Assembly: GCF_014396585.1 (NCBI RefSeq)
Contig: NZ_CP060717.1
Coordinates: forward strand, 1,488,001-1,552,000
From: Sphingomonas rhizophila
Lineage (GTDB): Bacteria > Pseudomonadota > Alphaproteobacteria > Sphingomonadales > Sphingomonadaceae
Length of the DNA stretch: 64,000 nucleotides
Direction of reading: 5' to 3'
Of the stretch, positions 55,595-64,000 are shown in pieces. The position numbers and the translations under genes are program-made. Under the pieces are notes generated by a model. That model had not been told where the DNA came from. It did no database searches and worked only from the letters and a program-made list of their open reading frames with translations. Position 1 is the first letter of the stretch; each line of letters opens with the position of its first letter.

Positions 55595-57247
55595 ATGACG
55601 ATACGCACCGGTGGCCAGATCCTTGTCGACCAACTAGAGGCACAAGGATGCGACCGCATCTTCACCGTGCCGGGCGAAAGCTTCCTCGCCGTGCTCGACG
55701 CGCTTCATGACGCCCCGGAAATCCAGACCGTGGTGTGCCGGCAGGAGGGCGGGGTCGCTTATATGGCCGACGCCGACGGCAAGATGACCGGGCGGCCCGG
55801 TGTCGCCTTTGTCACGCGTGGACCGGGCGCGACCAATGCCAGCGGAGGCGTCCACGTCGCTTTCCAGGATTCGACGCCGATGATCCTGTTCGTCGGCGAC
55901 CTCGACCGCGCCGACCGCGATCGCGAGGGTTTCCAGGAGATCGACATGGCCGCCTTCTTCGCGCCGGTCGCCAAGTGGGCGGCGCGGATCGACGACGCGC
56001 GGCGCATTCCCGAATATGTCGCCCGCGCCTGGCGCGTCGCCACCAGCGGCCGGCCGGGCCCGGTCGTGCTCGCCATCCCCGAGGATATGCTTCGCGACGA
56101 GGTCGAGGCGATCGACCGCCCCGCCATCCCGCCGATCAACCAGCCGCCCTGCGCCGGCGCGATGGAGGCGCTGTTCGGATTGCTGAAGGAAGCGACCAAT
56201 CCGGTGGCGATCATCGGCGGCGCCGGCTGGAACCCGGCCGCGGCGCATCACTTCGAGACCTTCGCCGCGCGGCATGGGATCCCGACGGCTGCCGCCTTCC
56301 GCCGACAGGACGCGATCGACAATGAGTGCCGGGTCTACGCCGGGCAACTCGGCTACGGCCCCAATCCGAAGCTGCAGCAGCGCATACGCGAGGCCGACCT
56401 GCTGATCGTGGTCGGCGCGCGGTTGGGCGAGAGCACGACCGATGGCTACAAGCTGATCACGCCCGATCATCCCGACCAGATCCTGGTCCATGTCCATCCC
56501 GATCCCAACGAGCTTGGCCGGGTGTTCAAGGCGGACCTGCCGATCTGCGCCGAGATGGACGAATTCGCCGAGGTTGCCGCCGACTGGCACGACCCCGATT
56601 TGGTGCCGTTCAAGGCCGGCCAGGAAGCGCACCAGGAATGGCTGGAGTGGAGCGATCCCAAGGCCCGCGAGGGCGTGGCGCTCGACCTCGGCCCCTGCGT
56701 TGCGGCGATGCGCGCGGCGATGCCGGCCAACACCATCATCTGCAACGGCGCCGGCAACTTCAGCGGCTGGTGGCACCGCTACTGGCACTATGGCGTGATG
56801 CCGACCCAGCTGGCCCCGACCAGCGGGACGATGGGCTATGGCCTCCCCGCCGCGGTGGCCGCCGCCTTGCGTTTCAAGGATCGACCGGTGGTGTGCGTAG
56901 CGGGGGACGGCGATTTCCTGATGAACGGGCAGGAACTGGCGACCGCTGCGCAATATGGCGCCGACCTGCTCGTCATCCTGGTCGACAATGGCGCGTATGG
57001 AACCATTCGCATGCACCAGGAGCGCGACTATCCGGCGCGCATCTCCGCGACCGAGCTGGCCAATCCCGACTTCGTCAAGCTGGCGGAAGCCTATGGCGGG
57101 ATCGGCGAGCGGGTTGAGGCCACCGCGGACTTCGGCCCGGCGTTGCAGCGCATGCTGGGCGCCCGGGGCATTCGGCTCCTCCATTGCGTGACTGATGTCG
57201 AAGTGATCACCAATCAGACGACCATCGAGAAGCTTCGCGCCCGCTAG
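55595..57247 (+). CDS. Thiamine-diphosphate-dependent acetolactate-synthase-like enzyme
   Basis: 550 residues. Three-domain TPP enzyme: N-terminal VPGESFLAVLDALHDAP with the catalytic Glu in CRQEGGVAYMADAD, central Rossmann-like domain (NPVAIIGGAGWNPAAAH), and C-terminal TPP/Mg motif GDGDFLMNGQELATAAQYG. The acetolactate-synthase family is broad (also oxalyl-CoA or benzoylformate decarboxylases). The small subunit of ALS is not adjacent, so substrate specificity is unproven. It lies 49 bases after the PFK gene. Confidence 0.88.
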   Translation: MTIRTGGQILVDQLEAQGCDRIFTVPGESFLAVLDALHDAPEIQTVVCRQEGGVAYMADADGKMTGRPGVAFVTRGPGATNASGGVHVAFQDSTPMILFVGDLDRADRDREGFQEIDMAAFFAPVAKWAARIDDARRIPEYVARAWRVATSGRPGPVVLAIPEDMLRDEVEAIDRPAIPPINQPPCAGAMEALFGLLKEATNPVAIIGGAGWNPAAAHHFETFAARHGIPTAAAFRRQDAIDNECRVYAGQLGYGPNPKLQQRIREADLLIVVGARLGESTTDGYKLITPDHPDQILVHVHPDPNELGRVFKADLPICAEMDEFAEVAADWHDPDLVPFKAGQEAHQEWLEWSDPKAREGVALDLGPCVAAMRAAMPANTIICNGAGNFSGWWHRYWHYGVMPTQLAPTSGTMGYGLPAAVAAALRFKDRPVVCVAGDGDFLMNGQELATAAQYGADLLVILVDNGAYGTIRMHQERDYPARISATELANPDFVKLAEAYGGIGERVEATADFGPALQRMLGARGIRLLHCVTDVEVITNQTTIEKLRAR

Positions 57248-57489
57248 AGCCAGTCGTCTTCGTCGCGGCTCTTGCGGCCGAGGCGGTCATCGCCGATTTG
57301 CGAGCGAAGCCGCGGATCGATGTAGGTGTCGGACCGCTCGATTGGCCCGGGCACGAGTCCGAAGGCTTGTTGCCAGCGACCGTGGCCGGCGGCTGAAGCG
57401 GGAACGGGAAGCGGCAGACGATGGACGATATCCACGAACCGTCCGTGACGCTGGCTTTGCCGCAAACTCTGCTGCGAATGACGGGCCAT
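57244..57489 (-). CDS. Small hypothetical protein
   Basis: 81 residues from ATG 57489. Basic and hydrophilic, starting MARHSQQSLRQSQRHGRFVD and ending RKSRDEDDWL. No family or signal recognised. Its stop overlaps the convergent TPP-enzyme stop in a shared CTAG (57244-57247). It could be a spurious frame; kept because the composition is even and the frame is complete. Confidence 0.45.
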   Translation of the reverse strand: MARHSQQSLRQSQRHGRFVDIVHRLPLPVPASAAGHGRWQQAFGLVPGPIERSDTYIDPRLRSQIGDDRLGRKSRDEDDWL

Positions 57490-57561
57490 GAAGAGATAAC
57501 GACCGCCCATCGCCGTTTGATGTCGATTGGGCCGATCCGGAGTCGTTTTTCCAGGTTTCGG

Positions 57562-58221
57562 TCAAGGCCGGTGACCCTCCGCTCCGACCAGCGGCACGAA
57601 CTGGACGCCGCACAATTCCTCGCGATGAATGGCGCCGTCAGCAGCCTTGACCAGCAGGATCAGCGACTGGCTCCACTGCTGCGACCCGACCGGCATGATC
57701 AGCCGTCCCCCTGGCGCGAGCTGATCGATGAGCGACGGCGGCACGTCCGGTCCCGAGGCGGAGACGATGATGACGTCGAACGGCGCCCGGTCGGGCACCC
57801 CAAGCGAACCATCCCCGCACCGCAGGTCAACGTTGGCGATCTGGAGGCTGACAAGCCTGTCGCGTGTTTCATTGGCCAACGCCTCATGCCGCTCGATCGC
57901 GACCACCTCGCGCGCCAGCCGGGCAAGGATCGCCGTCGCGTATCCCGATCCCGCACCAACCTCGAGCACTCGGTCGTCGGGCCGGATGTCGGCCGCGTCG
58001 ATCATCAGGGCGACGATGTAGGGCTGACTGATGGTTTGTCCCTCCCCGATCGGCAGTGGCCGATCGCGATAGGCGAGATGCCGTAACTTTTCCTCGACAA
58101 AACAGTGGCGTGGGACCTCGCGCAGGGCGTCCAGCAAGGCGGGATCGTCGATCCCGCGCGCCCTGATCTGGCGTTCGACCATCGCGTGGCGTTCGGCCCC
58201 GAACAGATCTTCGTCGGCCAT
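57562..58221 (-). CDS. pcm: Protein-L-isoaspartate O-methyltransferase
   Basis: 219 residues. AdoMet-binding motif VLEVGAGSGYATAILARLA, then VVAIERHEALANETRDRL and GDGSLG. N-terminal HCFVEEKLRHLAYRDRPLPI with the QTISQPYIVA segment is specific for PCMT. It repairs isoaspartyl residues in damaged proteins. Adjacent thiG reads the same way; linkage unclear. Confidence 0.93.
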   Translation of the reverse strand: MADEDLFGAERHAMVERQIRARGIDDPALLDALREVPRHCFVEEKLRHLAYRDRPLPIGEGQTISQPYIVALMIDAADIRPDDRVLEVGAGSGYATAILARLAREVVAIERHEALANETRDRLVSLQIANVDLRCGDGSLGVPDRAPFDVIIVSASGPDVPPSLIDQLAPGGRLIMPVGSQQWSQSLILLVKAADGAIHREELCGVQFVPLVGAEGHRP

Positions 58222-58254
58222 GACGGAAAAACCCGCGACGCGGCGTTGACGTTC

Positions 58255-59025
58255 CTAGATCAGGCCCGCCAGCGGGCTGCTGGGGTCGGCATATTTCCGC
58301 GTCCCCATCCGGCCCGACAGGTAGGCGTCGCGCCCGGCCTCGACCGCCAGCTTCATCGCCCGGGCCATACGGATCGGGTCCTTCGCCTCGGCGATGGCGG
58401 TGTTCATCAGCACGCCGTCGCAGCCCAGCTCCATCGCCACCGCCGCGTCGCTCGCCGTGCCGACGCCGGCATCGACCAGCACCGGCACCTTGGCCCCTTC
58501 GACGATCAGGCGGATGGTCACCCGGTTCTGGATGCCAAGCCCCGAACCAATCGGCGCGCCCAGCGGCATGATCGCGACCGCGCCAGCGTCTTCCAGTTGC
58601 TTCGCGGCGATGGGGTCGTCGACGCAATAGACCATCGGGTGAAAGCCCTCCTTGGCCAGCACCTCGGTCGCCTCCAGCGTTTCCTTCATGTTGGGATAAA
58701 GCGTGCGAGCCTCCCCCAGCACTTCCAGCTTGACCAGGTCCCAGCCGCCCGCCTCGCGCGCCAGGCGCAGCGTGCGGATCGCCTCGTCGGCGTTGAAGCA
58801 GCCGGCGGTGTTGGGAAGGTAGGTGATCTTCTTGGGATCGATATAGTCCATCAGCACCGGCTGGGTCGGATCGCTGATGTTCACCCGCCGCACCGCGACG
58901 GTGACGATCTCCGCCCCCGACGCTTCGACCGCGGCGGCGTTCTGGGCGAAGTCCTTGTACTTGCCGGTGCCGACGATCAGCCGCGAGGAAAAGGTGCGTC
59001 CGGCGACGCTCCAGGTGTCAGACAA
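58255..59025 (-). CDS. thiG: Thiazole synthase
   Basis: 256 residues of the ThiG TIM barrel. The Schiff-base lysine is in [17 protein letters not shown]. Phosphate loops [14 protein letters not shown] and [18 protein letters not shown] are typical. With ThiS thiocarboxylate it builds the thiazole of thiamine from deoxyxylulose phosphate. thiS lies three bases before it. No TPP riboswitch fits in the 49-base gap to aroQ. Confidence 0.96.
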   Translation of the reverse strand: MSDTWSVAGRTFSSRLIVGTGKYKDFAQNAAAVEASGAEIVTVAVRRVNISDPTQPVLMDYIDPKKITYLPNTAGCFNADEAIRTLRLAREAGGWDLVKLEVLGEARTLYPNMKETLEATEVLAKEGFHPMVYCVDDPIAAKQLEDAGAVAIMPLGAPIGSGLGIQNRVTIRLIVEGAKVPVLVDAGVGTASDAAVAMELGCDGVLMNTAIAEAKDPIRMARAMKLAVEAGRDAYLSGRMGTRKYADPSSPLAGLI

Positions 59026-59028
59026 AAC

Positions 59029-59250
59029 TCAACCTCCGCCGACGAAGTGGACGATTTCGAACTGGTCGCCGTCCGCGACCCGCACCGTGCCGAGCGTCGA
59101 GCGCGGGACGATGGCACGGTTGTGCTCCACCGCGACCTTGGCCGGATCAAGGCCGAGGCCTTCGATCATCTCCGCCAGCGTGCAGCCGGCGGCGATCCGG
59201 CGGGTCTCGCCGTTGATGATGACGCTGGCGCTGTCGGTGGTTGCGGACAT
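59029..59250 (-). CDS. thiS: Sulphur carrier protein ThiS
   Basis: 73 residues, ubiquitin-like fold ending in the required diglycine (HFVGGG with Gly-Gly at the C-terminus). Core VIINGETRRIAAGCTLAEMI. It carries sulphur as a thiocarboxylate for ThiG. Starts at ATG 59250. Confidence 0.94.
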   Translation of the reverse strand: MSATTDSASVIINGETRRIAAGCTLAEMIEGLGLDPAKVAVEHNRAIVPRSTLGTVRVADGDQFEIVHFVGGG

Positions 59251-59299
59251 GGGTGCTTTCGCTTCACGAACGGGACGCGTGCCCATATAGGCGCTCCGC

Positions 59300-59740
59300 A
59301 TGGCAACGCTACCGACGATCTTCGTCCTCAACGGCCCGAACCTCAACCGGCTGGGCCGACGCGAGCCGGAAATCTACGGCACGCAGACGCTCGACGGCAT
59401 CGCGGCCGTGATGTCGCGGCGGGCCGAGGAACTGGGTGTGGCGGTCGACATTCGCCAGTCCAATCACGAGGGGCACCTGATCGACTGGCTGCACGAGGCC
59501 GAGGACAGCGGCGCGAAAGCGGTCATCATCAATCCCGGCGGCTATGGCCATACCTCGGTCTCGCTGCACGACGCGGTCAAGGCGATTGCCACGCCGGTCA
59601 TCGAGGTCCACCTGAGCGATCCCGAAACGCGCGAGGATTTTCGCCACACCGACCTGGTCGCCCTGGCCGCCTTGCGCGTTATCAAGGGCCAGGGCGCTGA
59701 GGGTTACCTTACGGCACTGGACGCGGCCGCCTGTCTCTGA
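59300..59740 (+). CDS. aroQ: Type II 3-dehydroquinate dehydratase
   Basis: 146 residues, the normal type II length. Catalytic region FVLNGPNLNRLGRREPEIYG with the active-site Tyr, then SNHEGHLIDWLHEA, INPGGYGHTSVSLHDAV and IEVHLSDPETREDFRHTD. It dehydrates 3-dehydroquinate in the shikimate pathway. First gene of the rightward aroQ-accB-accC run. Confidence 0.96.
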   Translation: MATLPTIFVLNGPNLNRLGRREPEIYGTQTLDGIAAVMSRRAEELGVAVDIRQSNHEGHLIDWLHEAEDSGAKAVIINPGGYGHTSVSLHDAVKAIATPVIEVHLSDPETREDFRHTDLVALAALRVIKGQGAEGYLTALDAAACL

Positions 59741-59776
59741 CAGGAGGCCCGCACGTCATTTTCAGGGAATATTTTC

Positions 59777-60268
59777 ATGGCTGATCCCAAGGGCGAGACC
59801 AACGCGATGCGCGTCGATTCGGCGTTGCTGCGCGAGCTCGCGGAACTGCTGTCTGCCAACGACTTGACCGAGATCGAGGTCGAGGACGGCGATCGCAAGA
59901 TCAAGGTCCGGCGCGAGGCCGCGCCCGTCATCGCCCACGCCGCGCCGGCGGCCTATGCGCCTGTGCCGGCAGCTGCCGTTGCGCCACCCGCCGCTTCAGC
60001 CGCTTACCCATCGGAAGCGCCCGCTGCAGCCCCGGTCGATGCGATCAAGTCGCCGATGGTCGGCACCGCTTATCTGTCGCCCGAACCGGGCGCGAAGCCG
60101 TTCATCGCGGTCGGCCAGCCGATCAAGCAGGGCGACACGCTGATGATCATCGAAGCGATGAAGGTGATGAACCCGATCACCGCGCCCAAGGGCGGCAAGA
60201 TTGCGCAGATCCTGATCGGGGACGCCCAGCCGGTCGAGTTCGACCAGCCACTCGTCGTCATCGAGTAA
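59777..60268 (+). CDS. accB: Biotin carboxyl carrier protein of acetyl-CoA carboxylase
   Basis: 163 residues. N-terminal helix region, an Ala/Pro-rich linker at about residues 60-90, then the biotinyl domain with the biotin-accepting Lys in [14 protein letters not shown]. Works with AccC to carboxylate biotin for fatty-acid synthesis. accC starts ten bases after its stop. Confidence 0.97.
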   Translation: MADPKGETNAMRVDSALLRELAELLSANDLTEIEVEDGDRKIKVRREAAPVIAHAAPAAYAPVPAAAVAPPAASAAYPSEAPAAAPVDAIKSPMVGTAYLSPEPGAKPFIAVGQPIKQGDTLMIIEAMKVMNPITAPKGGKIAQILIGDAQPVEFDQPLVVIE

Positions 60269-60278
60269 GGCCGTCACC

Positions 60279-61628
60279 ATGCCGATCCAGAAGCTGCTCA
60301 TCGCCAATCGCGGCGAGATTGCGCTGCGCATCCATCGCGCCTGCCACGAAATGGGCATCAAGACGGTCGCGGTCCATTCGACCGCCGACAGCGACGCGAT
60401 GCACGTCCGGCTGGCCGACGAAGCTGTGTGCATCGGCCCGCCGCCGGCCAAGGACAGCTACCTCAACATCGCCAACATCATTTCGGCGGCCGAGATCACC
60501 CATGCCGACGCAGTACATCCTGGCTACGGCTTCCTCAGCGAGAACGCGCAGTTCGCGGAGATTGTCGAAAGCCATAACCTGATCTGGGTCGGGCCGAAGC
60601 CCGAGCACATCCGCATCATGGGCGACAAGGTCGAGGCCAAGCGTACGGCGGCCAAGCTCGGCCTGCCGCTGGTACCGGGCTCACCGGGTCCCTTGGACAG
60701 CGTCGCTGAAGCGCGCGAAATCGCGGCCGAGATCGGCTATCCGGTGCTGATCAAGGCGGCCAGCGGCGGCGGCGGCCGCGGCATGAAGGTCGTGCCGTCC
60801 GAAGACCAGCTGGAAAGCCTGATGGGCCAGGCTTCGTCGGAGGCCAATGCGGCATTCGGCGACCCGACGGTCTACATGGAAAAATACCTCGGCGATCCCA
60901 AGCACATCGAATTCCAGGTGTTCGGCGACGGCGAGGGCGAGGCGATCCACCTTGGCGAGCGCGATTGTTCGATCCAGCGCCGCCACCAGAAGGTCATCGA
61001 GGAAGCGCCCTCCCCGATCATCACGCCCGAACAGCGCGAGGAAATGGGCGAGGTCGTTCGCAAGGCGATGGCCGACATGGGCTATCGCGGCGCGGGTACG
61101 ATCGAATTTCTCTACGAGAACGGCGAGTTCTACTTCATCGAGATGAACACCCGACTGCAGGTTGAGCATCCGGTGACCGAGATGATCACCGGCATCGACC
61201 TGGTGCGAGAACAGATCCGCATCGCCCAGGGCGACGGCCTGACCTGCCGCCAGGACCAAATCAATCTGCACGGGCACGCGATCGAGTGCCGCATCAATGC
61301 GGAAGATCCGCAGACCTTCGCCCCCTCGCCGGGCCTGGTGAAAAACTACGTCGCGCCGGGCGGGATGCACGTCCGCGTCGATAGCGGCCTGTACGCCGGC
61401 TATCGGGTGCCGCCCTATTACGACAGCATGATCGGCAAGCTGATCGTCTTTGGCACCACCCGCGAGCGCTGCATCATGCGATTGAAGCGGGCACTGGAAG
61501 AATTCGTCGTCGACGGAATGAAGACGACGGTGCCCCTTCACCAGCGGATCATCCAGACGCCGGAGTTCGCGGCGGGCGACTATACGATCAAGTGGCTCGA
61601 GCAATGGCTCGACGAGAACCCCGCCTGA
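60279..61628 (+). CDS. accC: Biotin carboxylase of acetyl-CoA carboxylase
   Basis: 449 residues, the usual length. ATP-grasp domain with the Gly loop [10 protein letters not shown], catalytic [20 protein letters not shown] and [20 protein letters not shown]. Lid and C-terminal domains follow. Carboxylates the biotin of AccB using bicarbonate and ATP. Confidence 0.98.
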   Translation: MPIQKLLIANRGEIALRIHRACHEMGIKTVAVHSTADSDAMHVRLADEAVCIGPPPAKDSYLNIANIISAAEITHADAVHPGYGFLSENAQFAEIVESHNLIWVGPKPEHIRIMGDKVEAKRTAAKLGLPLVPGSPGPLDSVAEAREIAAEIGYPVLIKAASGGGGRGMKVVPSEDQLESLMGQASSEANAAFGDPTVYMEKYLGDPKHIEFQVFGDGEGEAIHLGERDCSIQRRHQKVIEEAPSPIITPEQREEMGEVVRKAMADMGYRGAGTIEFLYENGEFYFIEMNTRLQVEHPVTEMITGIDLVREQIRIAQGDGLTCRQDQINLHGHAIECRINAEDPQTFAPSPGLVKNYVAPGGMHVRVDSGLYAGYRVPPYYDSMIGKLIVFGTTRERCIMRLKRALEEFVVDGMKTTVPLHQRIIQTPEFAAGDYTIKWLEQWLDENPA

Positions 61629-61678
61629 CGCACTGAAACGCCGCCCGGCCATCGCGCGTTGTAATGGCCGGAGCCGCC

Positions 61679-62368
61679 ATGCCCTATCGCACCACGACCA
61701 CACCGGCCGACCGGACCCGCGCGATTGCCGCGGTGGTGTTGATCCACGCTGCTCTTGGCGCGCTGTTGCTGAATGCGTCGACCAAGGTTGAAGCGCCCGC
61801 CCCGCCCGACGACACGCTACTGATCGACATTCCGCCCGAAGCCGAGCCGCCGCCTGAGGTACGCTCGAAGCCCAGGCCGAAGGACGCGGAAGGCGCCGCG
61901 GGCAAAAAGGCGGAAGCGACGCCGGTGGTTGCACCGCCTTCGCGCATCCCCGCCGCTTCCCCGGTCGTCGCAGCGCCGGTCGCCGGCAGCGGAACTGCGC
62001 CGACGTCGGGCGCCACGACAGCCGGAACCGGTTCCGGCGCTGGTGGCAGCGGTAGCGGAACGGGCGGCGGCGGCGGCGGCACCGGCGCGCAGTGGATATC
62101 CGGCGGGCTTCGCGACAGCGATTACCCCCGCGCCGCGCTTGCGGAGCGCCTGGGCGGGACGGTCAGCGTGCGCTTCACGGTGCTCACGACCGGTCGGATC
62201 GCCGACTGCCGCGTCACCCGGTCGAGTGGTTCCGCCCTGCTGGACGGGACGACCTGCCGCCTGCTGACCGAGCGCCTCCGCTTCCGCCCGGCGACCAATT
62301 CGGCGGGACAGCCGGTCACCTCCAGCGTCGGCAGCGACTTCACTTGGGGCGTAAGGACGCGGCGCTAG
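61679..62368 (+). CDS. TonB-like energy transducer
   Basis: 229 residues. N-terminal membrane anchor (AIAAVVLIHAALGALLLNAS), a Pro/Glu-rich spacer (DIPPEAEPPPEVRSKPRPKD), a long Gly/Ser linker and a C-terminal TonB-C domain (SDYPRAALAERLGGTVSVRF, VLTTGRIADCRVTRSSGS). Two Cys flank the RSSGSALLDG segment. It would couple proton motive force to an outer-membrane transporter; ExbB/ExbD are not nearby. The ATG at 61679 has GGAG before it; the one at 61664 has none. Confidence 0.85.
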   Translation: MPYRTTTTPADRTRAIAAVVLIHAALGALLLNASTKVEAPAPPDDTLLIDIPPEAEPPPEVRSKPRPKDAEGAAGKKAEATPVVAPPSRIPAASPVVAAPVAGSGTAPTSGATTAGTGSGAGGSGSGTGGGGGGTGAQWISGGLRDSDYPRAALAERLGGTVSVRFTVLTTGRIADCRVTRSSGSALLDGTTCRLLTERLRFRPATNSAGQPVTSSVGSDFTWGVRTRR

Positions 62369-62376
62369 ACAAAGCA

Positions 62377-62409
62377 ATCCCGCCGGCCGCAGGTCGCGGC
62401 CGACGGGAT
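62377..62409. terminator. Two-part hairpin between convergent genes
   Basis: ATCCCG (62377-62382) pairs with CGGGAT (62404-62409), and the inner GGCCGC (62385-62390) pairs with GCGGCC (62396-62401). It lies between the convergent tonB-like and glycine-zipper genes and could end both. Confidence 0.6.
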
Positions 62410-62450
62410 GAATTCGCTGCCCCTACATCGGGCAGCGGGGGAGACGGTGG

Positions 62451-63020
62451 TTAGCCGCGTTCGCCGGTGGCCGGTGCCGGCATCGGCTGGGTCATCGGAG
62501 CGGTCGCACCCGGCGCACCCGGCTGGCCCGGATAGTAGGTGCCGTTGTAGACGTAGCCGTCGGCACGTCCGTCACGGTCGTTGTCGGCCCATACCGCGCC
62601 GGCGAGACCGCCGACCGCAGCGCCGATCACCGCGCCTTCGAGGACGCCGAGACCCGGGATGACCGCACCGGCAACGGCGCCGAGGGCAGCACCGCCGGCT
62701 GCGCCGGTGGCGACACGGCCAAGCGTCGGATCATAGCCCGACGGCGCACCCGAGTAGTAGGTGCCGTTCTGGACGTAGCCGTCGGCATATCCGTCATTGT
62801 TGTTGTCCGACCAGACAGCGCCGGCGAGACCGCCGACCGCCGCGCCAATCGCCGCGCCTTCAATGACGCTGACGCCCGGCGCAATCGCACCGACCGCAAC
62901 ACCGCCGGCCGCGCCGACAGCAGCGCCCTGCGCGACATCGCCGGCCATTTCACTGTTGGTGGCGCAAGCGCTTAGCGAGACGCTTCCTGCAAGCAGGATC
63001 GCGACAAAAGTCTTCTTCAT
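62451..63020 (-). CDS. Glycine-zipper lipoprotein with duplicated domain
   Basis: 189 residues. Lipoprotein signal MKKTFVAILLAGSVSLSAC. Two ~75-residue duplicate units follow. Each has a glycine-zipper helix (GAAVGAAGGVAVGAIAPG; GGAALGAVAGAVIPGLG) and a DxDxDG-type loop (SDNNNDGYADGYVQNGTYY; ADNDRDGRADGYVYNGTYY). The zipper may insert in or associate with the outer membrane; the loops look calcium-binding (inference). AGGGAG precedes the ATG at 63020. C-terminal Pro/Ala-rich tail. Confidence 0.83.
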   Translation of the reverse strand: MKKTFVAILLAGSVSLSACATNSEMAGDVAQGAAVGAAGGVAVGAIAPGVSVIEGAAIGAAVGGLAGAVWSDNNNDGYADGYVQNGTYYSGAPSGYDPTLGRVATGAAGGAALGAVAGAVIPGLGVLEGAVIGAAVGGLAGAVWADNDRDGRADGYVYNGTYYPGQPGAPGATAPMTQPMPAPATGERG

Positions 63021-63322
63021 GTGATGCTCCCTTTTTTCGTCCGTTCCGTAGAAGCGCGTCACCATCAGGGGGCTGACCAGCGGTCATAGGGATGCAGCTT
63101 CCGGACTCGTAACGAAAAGCAGCGAGACCTGTTCCGCTGTCGATTTTCGCGGCCATCACAGCGGCCTCGACGACGTCCAAGACGCATCATTACGGGACGA
63201 CCGCGCGGAACTCGGCGTCGGTCCAACGGACCAGCGTACGCGGCCAAATCATCGACGGGCGGAAACTCCGCGCACGGAGAAGCGCGGCCCGATCGATCCT
63301 AGCGCCGCCGACAAGTCATGGA
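63021..63322. other. 302-base intergenic region, no gene seen
   Basis: It separates the glycine-zipper gene from the L,D-transpeptidase. No convincing coding frame, repeat or RNA was seen. Promoter elements for the glycine-zipper gene must lie here, but no clear -35/-10 pair was picked out. Confidence 0.4.
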
Positions 63323-63347
63323 ACGGCCGGCTTGCTCAGCCGGCCGT
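63323..63347 (-). terminator. GC-rich hairpin after the transpeptidase gene
   Basis: ACGGCCGGC (63323-63331) pairs perfectly with GCCGGCCGT (63339-63347) over nine base pairs. It lies just beyond the minus-strand stop at 63354, with TTCC after it. Confidence 0.6.
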
Positions 63348-63353
63348 CCGGGA

Positions 63354-64000
63354 TCAGTTCGATCCGCCGTAGTTGATCGCCGCCATCGCTTGGGAGTCGC
63401 GACGGTAGATGTCTTCGTAGAACGCCACCTGGCTACCCTGCGGCATGGCCGTCAGGTAGGCGAGATAGACGGGGACCGGCGCGTCGAGATCGACCCGCTG
63501 TTCCGGCTTGGCGCCCTTGGTGTTGAGCGGGCGGCCATAAAGCCACTTCGCCAGCTTTGGTGCCGATTCAAGGCGGACGCAGCCGGCACTGTACAGGCGG
63601 CTGTCGCCGGCCATCAGGTCTTTCTGTGGCGTGTCGTGCAGGTAAACGCCCTTGGGGTTCGGGAACATGAACTTCATCTTCCCCATCGCGTTCGCGACGC
63701 CCGGGTTCTGCCGCATGCGAAGCTGCACCTTACCAGCCGCAACCTGGTTCCAGTCGACTTCGGTCGGGCTGACCTTGCTGGGATTATCGGACCAGTCGGA
63801 CAGTACGACATAGCCCTTCTTCGCCAGGTAGCTCTGGCCATCCTTCAGAACGTTCGGCGCAACGCGTTCCGCGACCAGGTCGGGCGGAAGGTTCCAGTAC
63901 GGATTGACCGCCGTGTAGCGGATGAGGGCCGCCATCTGCGGGGTCGGCATGTCGGGCTTTCCGACAACCACCTTCATCGACCCGACGACCTTGCCGTTCT
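63354..64000 (-). CDS. L,D-transpeptidase (YcbB-like), partial
   Basis: Only the C-terminal part is in the window: the frame stays open to the end and continues as NGKVVGS before the internal ATG at 63977. The YkuD catalytic motif is LHDTPQKDLM and RLYSAGCVRLESA (HxTx...SxGCxR) with the active Cys. The C-terminal YcbB-like extension (WLYGRPLNTKGAKPEQRVDL, VPVYLAYLTAMPQGSQ) is present. It crosslinks peptidoglycan 3-3. The true start lies beyond position 64000. Confidence 0.93.
   Translation of the reverse strand, partial: NGKVVGSMKVVVGKPDMPTPQMAALIRYTAVNPYWNLPPDLVAERVAPNVLKDGQSYLAKKGYVVLSDWSDNPSKVSPTEVDWNQVAAGKVQLRMRQNPGVANAMGKMKFMFPNPKGVYLHDTPQKDLMAGDSRLYSAGCVRLESAPKLAKWLYGRPLNTKGAKPEQRVDLDAPVPVYLAYLTAMPQGSQVAFYEDIYRRDSQAMAAINYGGSN

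Noticed and set aside
59251-59299. Thiamine riboswitch before thiS
   Set aside because: Only 49 bases separate thiS and aroQ, too short for a TPP aptamer, and no THI-box motif is seen.

Overview
The window is chromosomal DNA from a high-GC alphaproteobacterium, most likely a sphingomonad. Supporting features are the TIGR02300-family gene, a DUF1476 (F1-ATPase inhibitor zeta) gene, accB-accC next to aroQ, a pyrophosphate-type phosphofructokinase, a gene-transfer-agent-like terminase pair and the strongly GC-biased codon use. The genus is an inference.

Layout. Positions 379-3704 hold an AT-richer, probably acquired gene for a large metallophosphoesterase / degenerate P-loop / TPR-like protein. 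Positions 3826-5919 hold a terminase small/large subunit pair of gene-transfer-agent type. Its small-subunit gene carries translated palindromic repeats. Then come a small 'plasmid stabilization' type protein, cmk, a TIGR02300 gene and tRNA-Ala(GGC). Positions 7733-18565 hold three large RTX-type (glycine/aspartate nonapeptide repeat) secreted proteins in tandem, with a fourth small one at 53641-54228. Next are an Lrp-type regulator divergent from a YgiD-like dioxygenase, a tyrosine-rich repeat protein with a 42-bp coding minisatellite, a Flp pilin, a subtilisin-like protease and a class A penicillin-binding protein. Positions 26388-31287 read rightwards: a solute-binding lipoprotein, a DUF4112 protein, an O-antigen-ligase-like protein and a DEAD-box helicase. 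Positions 31291-37644 read leftwards: nadA, membrane and lactamase-fold proteins, a glycosyltransferase, grxD-bolA and DUF1476, interrupted by a candidate sigma-54-driven small RNA at 36624-36723. Positions 37935-47191 include a secreted protein, a quinone oxidoreductase, a Na+/H+ antiporter and a tightly coupled leftward operon. In that operon scoA and scoB (3-oxoacid CoA-transferase) are separated by an acid phosphatase and an NTF2-like gene, and are followed by a lactonase-like and a DsbA-like lipoprotein. The right end holds a succinate-semialdehyde-type dehydrogenase, an MFS transporter, an HxlR-type regulator with a tandem palindromic operator facing an acyl-CoA-dehydrogenase-like flavoprotein, PPi-phosphofructokinase, a TPP enzyme, pcm, thiS-thiG, aroQ-accB-accC-tonB, a glycine-zipper lipoprotein and the 3' part of an L,D-transpeptidase gene.

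A caveat affects many genes. Twelve of them have the reading frame broken at 19 places. Seventeen of these behave as one missing base in a run of three to six G or C. One (bolA) fits two missing bases in a G run, or one extra. One (near 3300) is not in a homopolymer. This looks like systematic homopolymer under-calling, so these genes are annotated over their full corrected span and should not be read as pseudogenes without resequencing. No CRISPR array, insertion sequence, rRNA gene or integrase was seen.
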